10,972 bases of DNA, taken from positions 1-10,972 of the forward strand of contig CAYSZS010000029.1 of the NCBI GenBank assembly GCA_964435575.1, in the 5' to 3' direction. This document shows, piece after piece, positions 6,459 to 10,972 of the stretch. The notes under the pieces were generated by a model. That model was given only the letters and a program-made list of their open reading frames with translations, was not told the origin of the DNA and searched no databases. The position numbers and the translations under genes are program-made. Position 1 is the first letter of the stretch, and each line of letters begins with the position of its first letter. Origin of the DNA: GWB1-39-12 sp964435575 (GTDB taxonomy: Bacteria; Patescibacteriota; Microgenomatia; UBA8517).

Positions 6459-6516
6459 GACGCGGAGGTCACTGGTTCGAATCCAGTATCCCCGACCAAG
6501 GCTTGGTGCGGGATTC

Positions 6517-6539
6517 AAAAAGACCGAGAGGTTTCTCAA
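6517..6539 (-). terminator. Weak intrinsic terminator candidate
   Basis: On the minus strand GAGA-AACC-TCTC, extended by two T-G pairs, is followed by TCTTTTTG just after the stop codon of the 6536-6883 gene. The stem is short, so this is tentative. It would separate that gene from the convergent tRNA locus. Confidence 0.3.
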
Positions 6540-6883
6540 ATGTCCATATCGGCAGCCTCTTCTTTAAGTTTTTTCAGTTTTTGCTGAAGAAAGACAAGTC
6601 TTTTATCATCCATAGCAGCTTTTTGTAGCGAGCGATCCAAAATGCTTTCAATACTTTGTATTGCAACTTCAACTAGCTGGCAGAAAGGTGCACCACTAAC
6701 ACTACAGGGTACTCTCAAGTTGTTAGGAATTCTCCTAGTCCCTATTCTTTCTTCCGAAAATGAAGCTTCACACTCCTCTTTTTGGCACCTAATTCCAGTT
6801 ATTCTTACATCGGCATATCCGGCGGGAATTTCTTGAAGAGCTACAAGGGCCTGGCTTGCATATCTGCACTTCTCAATAGCCAT
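6536..6883 (-). CDS. Small Cys-containing protein of unknown function
   Basis: I do not recognise this 115-residue protein. It is soluble-looking, with no signal peptide or membrane segment. It carries five cysteines: C6, a C33-x4-C38 pair (IRCQKEECEA) and a C60-x7-C68 pair (VPCSVSGAPFC). The two pairs could bind a metal, but the spacing is not a standard zinc ribbon. Residues at about 84-112 are charged and helical (QQKLKKLKEEAADMD at the end), suggesting a short coiled coil. I chose the ATG at 6883; an in-frame TTG at 6889 adds two residues. No Shine-Dalgarno is evident. It stands alone, converging on the tRNA locus, with about 100 bases upstream (6884-6983) in which I see no clear promoter. 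Confidence 0.6.
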   Translation of the reverse strand: MAIEKCRYASQALVALQEIPAGYADVRITGIRCQKEECEASFSEERIGTRRIPNNLRVPCSVSGAPFCQLVEVAIQSIESILDRSLQKAAMDDKRLVFLQQKLKKLKEEAADMDI

Positions 6884-6983
6884 AAACAAAGAAGATAAAT
6901 GTTACCTTTTCTATCGTTACAGCTTATCACGAATTCACTATTAACAATTGAGGAGTATATCCTAAAATCTCGCTCGAATCCAA

Positions 6984-7277
6984 TTAAGGTTGGGGGGCTC
7001 CAACATATTTATCTCCTAAAACAGTCTGTGGATCAATACTAGTAGCATTTGAAATAGTGTATCTCATCCAGTCAAATATTTCAGTGTATCCTTTAACGCT
7101 TTGTGTTAAAGGATCTGGTTCTTTTATTGTTTCTGGAGAGACAGAATCAATAGCCTTACAAGCACCGGCAACAAGGGCTGTAACCACCCCAATTCTAAAC
7201 ATTGTTTTCCAAAACCTTTTTTGCACACGCCCTTCAAGGTTCGGTGAATAATATCCCCTCTCGTATCTGTTTTCCAT
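6984..7277 (-). CDS. Small membrane-anchored protein of unknown function
   Basis: I do not recognise this 97-residue protein. A basic N-terminal segment (RVQKRFWK, about 17-24) precedes one hydrophobic stretch at about 27-42 (MFRIGVVTALVAGAC), so the rest is probably outside the cytoplasm. C40 in VAGAC resembles a lipobox but lacks the usual leucine-type residue at -3, so I would not call it a lipoprotein. The remaining 55 residues are polar with no recognised motif. The ATG at 7277 is 6 bases from a -10 box, implying a leaderless message. The downstream gene is 100 bases away and the upstream gene has its own promoter, so this looks like a single-gene unit. Confidence 0.6.
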   Translation of the reverse strand: MENRYERGYYSPNLEGRVQKRFWKTMFRIGVVTALVAGACKAIDSVSPETIKEPDPLTQSVKGYTEIFDWMRYTISNATSIDPQTVLGDKYVGAPQP

Positions 7278-7283
7278 ATGTTT

Positions 7284-7312
7284 AATATAATACAGGACGT
7301 TTAATAAATCAA
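7284..7312 (-). promoter_or_regulatory. Promoter candidate for the 97-residue membrane protein
   Basis: A -35 TTGATT (7307-7312), a 17-base spacer and a -10 TATATT (7284-7289) lie immediately before the ATG at 7277. Transcription would begin at or within a base or two of the start codon. The region 7278-7388 between genes is otherwise AT-rich, with nothing else I can identify. Confidence 0.5.
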
Positions 7313-7388
7313 TATAAGTTACTTCTAATAAATAAATTTTTCTTACTTATATTTTCCCTAAATTTACTACAAAACAAATTCCCTTATT

Positions 7389-8360
7389 CTATCGGTTTTC
7401 TAAAAGTACACGTGCCCAGTCCTCATCCCACCAGTAAACACCATTTTCTTTTAATCTTCTCCAATCTTCTGACAGCTTCAGCCTATTACTAGAAATATTC
7501 CTTACTAGATTAGGATTAATCCTCTGAAGAGCATCCAAAGTCGAAGAATCCACCCAGTAAGCCCAATTTTGCGAATAACCGGCTGTTTTGATTACGCTTA
7601 TCAGTTCCAAGGGCAGAGGTTGGTTGGTCAATTCTGTCCATTTATTAACAATCGAGTTATCTAATGTCGTATGTCCCAATACCTCATGAACCATGCCTAC
7701 AGCCATATACAAATAAGTAGGCGGGTTGTCTGGATTAGCAACTGTATCTGCATTTACTGTTATTAATGGTCTATACCTACCGGCCTCATCAAGCCTAAAT
7801 TCGGTCAGCATAGGAGAGTTTTTTGTTTCTCCAGATGCATTGGGATATAAATCACTTACTATTCCCGTTCTTGTTTCTATCGCTTGACCAGACACATCAC
7901 GAAAATATCCGGCCACTATTACGAAAGGTCCGAATTCGGAATCTAACATTAAATCTGACGTTGTTTGAACAGCCCTCTCTGTAGCAATTATTTTCTGTTC
8001 CTTATTCCCGGTTTCCAAACTTAATGGTAACACAACAGCATAATTCCAATCTCGAACTTGCTTGGCTAAAGCCGTTCTGACATCTTTCTGATCATCTGAA
8101 ATTTGAAAATCACGCCAAAAATCAACATTAGGTAGTGATTGAGCCGCTGCTCCTATTGCAAAATTTGTATAGTCTTTTTGTTTTATTAATAACCGTAAAT
8201 TATATCTGAAAGGATCAAACTTCTCGGTAGCTACTGGCTCAGTAGATACTCCTGCTCCTGCACACGCAGCCGAAACACCTGCTGCCCATGCTAAAGCGCC
8301 CATTTTCAGAAAATTTCGTCTGGAAATAATTGGTTTGTTAGGTTTTATATCAGCCGACAT
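7389..8360 (-). CDS. Tat-exported protein of unknown function with an HEVLGH motif
   Basis: This is a 323-residue protein with a twin-arginine signal: SRRNFLK at 13-19, then a hydrophobic stretch (MGALAWAAGVSAACAGAG). C33 in VSAAC is near-lipobox, but serine rather than leucine sits at -3, so signal peptidase I cleavage near ACA is equally possible. The mature part is not recognised. Residues 224-235 read VHEVLGHTTLDN. HEVLGH recalls metallopeptidase motifs, but the second histidine is one place too far for HExxH, so peptidase activity is only a guess. Tat export usually means folding, often with a cofactor, before transport. The ATG at 8360 has AGGA four bases upstream and a strong promoter. 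The C-terminal third is rich in Trp and charged residues. Confidence 0.75.
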   Translation of the reverse strand: MSADIKPNKPIISRRNFLKMGALAWAAGVSAACAGAGVSTEPVATEKFDPFRYNLRLLIKQKDYTNFAIGAAAQSLPNVDFWRDFQISDDQKDVRTALAKQVRDWNYAVVLPLSLETGNKEQKIIATERAVQTTSDLMLDSEFGPFVIVAGYFRDVSGQAIETRTGIVSDLYPNASGETKNSPMLTEFRLDEAGRYRPLITVNADTVANPDNPPTYLYMAVGMVHEVLGHTTLDNSIVNKWTELTNQPLPLELISVIKTAGYSQNWAYWVDSSTLDALQRINPNLVRNISSNRLKLSEDWRRLKENGVYWWDEDWARVLLENR

Positions 8361-8362
8361 AA

Positions 8363-8396
8363 TATCCTATCTTTGAATAAATGATATTATAGGATA
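8363..8396. repeat. 8-bp inverted repeat spanning -10 box and ribosome site
   Basis: TATCCTAT (8363-8370) and ATAGGATA (8389-8396) are perfect reverse complements 18 bases apart. One arm overlaps the -10 region and the other contains the AGGA of the ribosome-binding site of the Tat-protein gene. In the message a hairpin could sequester the ribosome site only if transcription starts further upstream than predicted; as DNA it could be an operator. Confidence 0.45.
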
Positions 8397-8414
8397 AATT
8401 GTCTACGAAGACAA
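8386..8414 (-). promoter_or_regulatory. Promoter for the Tat-exported protein
   Basis: A consensus -10 TATAAT (8386-8391) lies 17 bases from a -35 TTGTCT (8409-8414, four of six consensus bases). Transcription would start near 8379, giving a leader of about 19 bases with AGGA before the ATG. This is the best-formed promoter with a ribosome site in the window. Confidence 0.7.
8399..8414. repeat. 6-bp hairpin TTGTCT-ACGA-AGACAA over the -35 box
   Basis: TTGTCT and AGACAA are perfect reverse complements around a 4-base loop. The element begins two bases after the stop of the preceding reading (8416) and covers the -35 box of the next promoter. It could act as an operator for the Tat-protein gene or as a terminator for the ndk unit, though the following bases (TTTAT) make a poor T tract. 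Confidence 0.45.
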
Positions 8415-8415
8415 G

Positions 8416-8565
8416 TTATACTTTCAAAATCTCCGCAATCTGTTTAACGAAGGAAACAACAACCGTCGGAGCGAGGAGGCTATAGCACTCTACCCCATTA
8501 TCGTCTTTTACTGTCCAGGGTTTTTCAATTACCGTTACCTTTTTGAAGAACGTCTTGATCTTTTC
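8416..8565 (-). CDS. Short open reading downstream of the 44-residue protein, possible -1 frame extension
   Basis: In the -1 frame relative to the 44-residue gene, 49 codons are open to a TAA at 8416-8418. The sequence looks protein-like (TVIEKPWTVKDDNGVECYSL, then LAPTVVVSFVKQIAEILKV) with normal composition. No ATG, GTG or TTG start exists in the frame; the only start-like option is ATT at 8529 behind AAAAAGG. The alternative is that translation enters by a -1 slip on the A5 run at 8540-8544, or that a base was lost there. Either way it would fuse a membrane helix to a small soluble domain. No homologue comes to mind. Confidence 0.35.
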   Translation of the reverse strand, partial: EKIKTFFKKVTVIEKPWTVKDDNGVECYSLLAPTVVVSFVKQIAEILKV

Positions 8566-8669
8566 TTACCGGAGTCTTTGTAGAAAGCTATATAGGTAAG
8601 CAGCCCGGCGATCAAGACAAGTGAAAAGGCAATTAAAGCTCTCGCGTTTGCATCCCAAACATCAATCAT
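8535..8669 (-). CDS. 44-residue single-helix membrane protein
   Basis: An ATG at 8669 opens a 44-codon reading: MIDVWDANARALIAFSLVLI, then a continuing hydrophobic stretch to about residue 30, then a strongly basic tail (KKRSRRSSKR). The topology should be N-out with the basic tail in the cytoplasm. It follows the preceding membrane protein by 16 bases and so looks like part of the ndk unit. No good Shine-Dalgarno is seen. The function is unknown. The tail is cut by a TAA immediately after an A5 run, and open sequence continues in the -1 frame, so the true product may be longer. Confidence 0.5.
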   Translation of the reverse strand: MIDVWDANARALIAFSLVLIAGLLTYIAFYKDSGKKRSRRSSKR

Positions 8670-8685
8670 AAATTTATGCTGTCTT

Positions 8686-8892
8686 TTACAGCTTGGCTAG
8701 CCTTCTTAACCGATAAGATAGGCCTAATGACAATATACCTGCTGCAAAATTTCCAGTCAAGATGAAAAAATCAAAAACTGAACGTATACCATAAAAGTTT
8801 GGTACAACAAAAATAGCCGCAAACCACCCGGCAGCAAGATTTACAAATAATTCAGAAAATATTTCCAACCAAAGCGGATCAGGTTTTCTCAT
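8686..8892 (-). CDS. Two-helix small membrane protein coupled to ndk
   Basis: This 68-residue protein has two hydrophobic segments, at about 15-34 (ELFVNLAAGWFAAIFVVPNF) and 41-62 (FDFFILTGNFAAGILSLGLS), and ends in a basic tail (RLRRLAKL). I chose the ATG at 8892 because AAAGGTG lies just before it and overlaps the ndk stop codon; a GTG at 8898 would add two residues but lies within that ribosome site. The arrangement indicates translational coupling to ndk. I do not recognise the family. Small membrane proteins of this size are common and their roles are mostly unknown. Confidence 0.6.
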   Translation of the reverse strand: MRKPDPLWLEIFSELFVNLAAGWFAAIFVVPNFYGIRSVFDFFILTGNFAAGILSLGLSYRLRRLAKL

Positions 8893-8900
8893 TGACACCT

Positions 8901-9482
8901 TTAATAATCGTAAATCTCATCTTCTCTGAACCAAAGTTTTTTTTCAAACTCTGCTTCTTCCTTTGAACCGGATGCGTGGACAATGTTTCTAACGCTTCTT
9001 TGTCCTAAATTTGCTAGTGTCGGTGAATCATACCAAAGATCACCTCTGATTGTTCCAGGAGGAGAGTTAAGTGGATATGTTGTGCCGACAATCTTTCTTA
9101 CAAGCTCAATGGCGTGAGGTCCTTTAATAAGTATTGCCACTACCGGGCCGTCAGTAATATAGACAAAAAGCCATTTCCTAACCATTTTCCCTATTTCAAT
9201 GGGATCTTTCGAACCTAGACTTTCTCCAATATCGTATCCGACTTCTTTATAAAAATCTAAAAGTTTATCCCCTACGCTTTTATACCACTTAGTATCGTCA
9301 CGGTAGTGTTTCCCAACAAACTGTTCGTCCACCCAAACCATCTTCATTCCAGCAATCTTAAGTCCTAATTTTTCAAACCTAGTGATTACTTCCCCAATCA
9401 AACCTCTTTTAACTCCGTCGGGCTTAACTAAAACGACTGTTGATTCTTCGAAATCATTCTTGACAATTTTTTTCTTCTTCAT
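8901..9482 (-). CDS. ndk: Nucleoside diphosphate kinase, long form
   Basis: NDK transfers the gamma-phosphate between nucleoside triphosphates and diphosphates through a phospho-histidine, balancing NTP and dNTP pools. Motifs are clear: VVLVKPDGVKRGLIGEVI (16-33, lysine K20), HY at 59-60, GPVVAILIKG (112-121), PGTIRGD (142-148) and NIVHASGS (166-173) with catalytic H169. At 193 residues it is much longer than the usual 130-155. The extra length is about 25-30 residues between HY and the ITDGPVV strand (TKWYKSVGDKLLDFYKEVGY and onwards), plus about ten in DLWYDSPTLANLGQRSVRN before the histidine, where the usual enzyme is short. All catalytic residues I can check are present. The ATG at 9482 sits next to a -10-like box with no ribosome site. 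It heads a unit with two small membrane proteins. Confidence 0.95.
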   Translation of the reverse strand: MKKKKIVKNDFEESTVVLVKPDGVKRGLIGEVITRFEKLGLKIAGMKMVWVDEQFVGKHYRDDTKWYKSVGDKLLDFYKEVGYDIGESLGSKDPIEIGKMVRKWLFVYITDGPVVAILIKGPHAIELVRKIVGTTYPLNSPPGTIRGDLWYDSPTLANLGQRSVRNIVHASGSKEEAEFEKKLWFREDEIYDY

Positions 9483-9489
9483 AAGAAGT

Positions 9490-9495
9490 ATTCTA
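9490..9495 (-). promoter_or_regulatory. -10 candidate for ndk
   Basis: TAGAAT lies 7 bases before the ndk ATG, which would make the transcript nearly leaderless. The best-placed -35, TTTCAA, matches only three consensus bases, so support rests mainly on the -10. Confidence 0.35.
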
Positions 9496-9568
9496 TGTTT
9501 AAATTAGTCGAATTGAAATCCCCAATAAAGTACCAATGATTGGAAACTCAAGTCCTCGCATAATGAAA

Positions 9569-9640
9569 AATGGCTAAATTGTTACATGGTTAAATGGTTA
9601 TTTTCTTTAAACCATACAGCCATTTAGCTATTTAACCATT
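9569..9640. repeat. 31-base imperfect inverted repeat between M16 peptidase and ndk genes
   Basis: Arm 9569-9599 and arm 9610-9640 are reverse complements at 24 of 31 positions, around a 10-base loop (ATTTTCTTTA). Each arm is itself built of ATGGYTAAAT-like units. The peptidase stop codon (9632-9634) lies inside one arm, so the repeat forms the end of that gene and could act as a transcript-end hairpin. Confidence 0.65.
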
Positions 9641-10906
9641 CAGAATTTTACTAAATTTTTCTTTGTCTTTAAAAGGGCCGATTATGGCAAGATTCAGTTT
9701 CTGCTTTTTAAAAATGTCTTTTGCTACTCTAACTACATCCCCAATTGTAACTTTCTCAATTTTTTCCAAAACTTCTTCGGGAGTCTCTATAGACCCATGG
9801 AAAAGAGCTCTCTCGCCGAAAAAATCATTAACAGCCGCAGTATCCTCAAGTGCTAGTGCCGTTCTTCCTTTTATATACTCTTTAGCTTTGCGGATCTCTT
9901 TATCTTTTATTGGATATTTCCCTTCGGCCAGTCCATAAATTTGGTCTAATGTAACTTTTAGAGCCTCTTCGCAATTATTAGGATCAACGCCTTCATAAGT
10001 TGCAAGATAACCGGTATCGATAAAACGGGCGGCGGAAGTATATATGGCATAAGCAAGTCCCCTTTTCCACCTAATCTCGTTAAAAAGCCTTGAACTCATG
10101 CCTTTGCCCAAAATTATTGAAAGTACCGATTCACCATATCTATCTTTATGCGTTCTCGAATAAGCCGGGTAACCTAAAATAAAATGCGCCTGTTCTGTTT
10201 TTTTATTCACTACTTTTACTTTCATTTTGTTCTGCGACTTAGTGAATTTCTCTACTTCCGGCTTTTTAACGAACCCGAGTCCACTGAAATATTTCTTTGC
10301 TAAATTCAAAACTATTTTCTCGCTTATTCCTCCAGCAACGGTTATAAGCATGTTATTCGAACCATAATGATTTTGACGGTACTTCATAAAATCTTGCCTC
10401 TTAAAAGCTTTTACACTTTCTGGAACTCCCGCAATATCACGTCCCAGAGGGTGTTCAGGATATATTGTCTCCTGAAAAACATCCCCTATTTTTTCCATGG
10501 GAGTATCCTCGTGCATCGCAATTTCCTCCAATATTGTCCCCTTTTCCTTATCTATCTCTTGACTATCTAAAATCGGATTAACAATAACTTCCGACAGTAT
10601 CTCAAAAGCCTTTTCCAAAATACCAACTCTTACTTTGACATAAAAATTCGTCCATTCATGAGATGTACCGGCATTATATTCAGATCCCAACCCGTCCAAA
10701 AAACCGGTAACAGCTACCGGTGAAGGATATTTTTTCGAGCCTTTAAAAGCCATATGTTCCAGAAAATGGCTTATTCCCTGTAACTTCTTATCCTCATTCC
10801 TGCTTCCGGTTTTCACCCAAACAGTAACCGTTGCGGATTCCAACGACGGCATAGGGATTGTCAAGATCCGAAGACCATTAGGTAATGTAGTAAGCTTATA
10901 ATCCAT
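9632..10906 (-). CDS. M16 family zinc metallopeptidase
   Basis: This is a 424-residue insulinase-type peptidase resembling processing peptidases of the COG0612 group. The inverted zinc motif HFLEH is at 47-51 (H47, E50, H51), and the third ligand E127 falls exactly 76 residues after H51 in GTILEEIAMHEDTP, the family spacing. The start TTLPNGLRILTIPMPSLESA and the segment VWVKTGSRNED are typical. The second domain carries SSRLFNEIRWKRGLAYAIY (271-289), the conserved Arg/Tyr region that contacts substrate. The length fits the short, dimeric forms. There is no signal peptide, so it is probably cytoplasmic; the substrate is unknown. The ATG at 10906 has no Shine-Dalgarno. The stop lies inside a hairpin repeat. 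The downstream ndk has its own weak promoter. Confidence 0.93.
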   Translation of the reverse strand: MDYKLTTLPNGLRILTIPMPSLESATVTVWVKTGSRNEDKKLQGISHFLEHMAFKGSKKYPSPVAVTGFLDGLGSEYNAGTSHEWTNFYVKVRVGILEKAFEILSEVIVNPILDSQEIDKEKGTILEEIAMHEDTPMEKIGDVFQETIYPEHPLGRDIAGVPESVKAFKRQDFMKYRQNHYGSNNMLITVAGGISEKIVLNLAKKYFSGLGFVKKPEVEKFTKSQNKMKVKVVNKKTEQAHFILGYPAYSRTHKDRYGESVLSIILGKGMSSRLFNEIRWKRGLAYAIYTSAARFIDTGYLATYEGVDPNNCEEALKVTLDQIYGLAEGKYPIKDKEIRKAKEYIKGRTALALEDTAAVNDFFGERALFHGSIETPEEVLEKIEKVTIGDVVRVAKDIFKKQKLNLAIIGPFKDKEKFSKILNG

Positions 10907-10927
10907 ATTAAAATGCTAATTAAACTA

Positions 10928-10949
10928 CCACCAGCACGGAGGCTGGTGG
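10928..10949. terminator. 8-bp hairpin with downstream T5, upstream of the M16 gene
   Basis: CCACCAGC and GCTGGTGG pair perfectly around ACGGAG, followed on the plus strand by ATTTTT. This is a good plus-strand terminator shape, yet no plus-strand gene is seen to its left. On the minus strand it lies about 20 bases before the M16 start, so it could also be a leader hairpin or a dispersed repeat. Confidence 0.45.
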
Positions 10950-10972
10950 ATTTTTAGGTGTCTCCACCCTTG

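Larger units (their letters stand above)
6310..6498 (+). tRNA. tRNA-Pro(CGG), interrupted in the anticodon loop by 114 bases
   Basis: The 5' half (6310-6344) has acceptor CGGGGAT, TA, D-stem GCGC, loop AGTGGTA, GCGC, G, anticodon stem CCGCG and loop start TTCGG. The 3' half (6459-6498) continues GA, CGCGG, variable AGGTC, T-stem ACTGG, loop TTCGAAT, CCAGT, acceptor ATCCCCG, discriminator A and CCA. All acceptor, D, anticodon and T stem pairs are Watson-Crick. Joined, the halves make a 72-base body with loop TTCGGGA, anticodon CGG, reading proline CCG. C1-G72 with A73 is typical of bacterial tRNA-Pro. The splice junction is ambiguous by up to two bases because G runs occur on both sides; a purine at position 37 argues for a junction at or before 36/37. 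The gene would need removal of 6345-6458 to be functional. Confidence 0.85.

Noticed and set aside
6340..6460. Archaeal-type bulge-helix-bulge intron at 37/38
   Set aside because: The foldable helix has a 1x2 internal loop and a 2-base bulge, not two 3-base bulges around 4 pairs, and a 37/38 junction would put C at position 37.
6305..6499. Minus-strand 64-codon reading beginning MVGDTGFEPVTS
   Set aside because: It is the antisense of the tRNA locus; VGDTGFEPVTS-like peptides are a familiar artefact of tRNA genes.
7676..7693. Zinc metallopeptidase HExxH site in the Tat protein
   Set aside because: The motif is HEVLGH, with the second histidine one residue too far; kept only as a speculative note.
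10928..10954. Terminator of a plus-strand gene
   Set aside because: No plus-strand gene ends there, so the hairpin's direction and role remain open although its shape fits.

Overview
This window most likely comes from a Candidate Phyla Radiation (Patescibacteria) genome, perhaps near the Microgenomates. That placement is inferred from style, not from a marker gene: AT-rich sequence, short tightly packed genes, many start codons without a Shine-Dalgarno, a 'four helix bundle suffix' protein, an unusually long nucleoside diphosphate kinase, and short repeat elements inside coding sequence. Every protein gene I can support lies on the minus strand. The only plus-strand gene is a tRNA locus at 6310-6498.

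Layout, left to right. 1-4920 holds a giant membrane-anchored RHS/YD-repeat surface protein. It is read in two frames joined at a one-base frame break near 1266-1272, and its C-terminal end lies beyond the left edge. 4963-6286 is a two-gene unit: a four-helix-bundle protein whose end overlaps the start of rsmI (16S rRNA ribose methyltransferase). 6310-6498 is the tRNA locus. 6536-8360 carries two small unknown genes and a Tat-exported protein of unknown function. 8416-9482 is a compact unit: ndk, a translationally coupled two-helix membrane protein, a 44-residue one-helix protein, and a short open reading in the -1 frame. 9632-10906 is an M16 zinc peptidase, and the right edge holds a strong hairpin.

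The most striking item is the tRNA locus. A canonical tRNA-Pro(CGG), with all stems paired and an encoded CCA, is interrupted in its anticodon loop by 114 bases. Inside the insert sits a second, complete but divergent tRNA-Pro(CGG) cloverleaf. The sequences flanking the inner tRNA pair with each other and extend the outer anticodon stem. The insert is too short for a group I intron and shows no clear archaeal bulge-helix-bulge. I know of no described bacterial system of this kind.

Other themes are near-leaderless promoters at several genes, short repeat or palindromic elements embedded in rsmI, in the four-helix gene and at the M16 stop codon, and two frame breaks beside short homopolymer runs.
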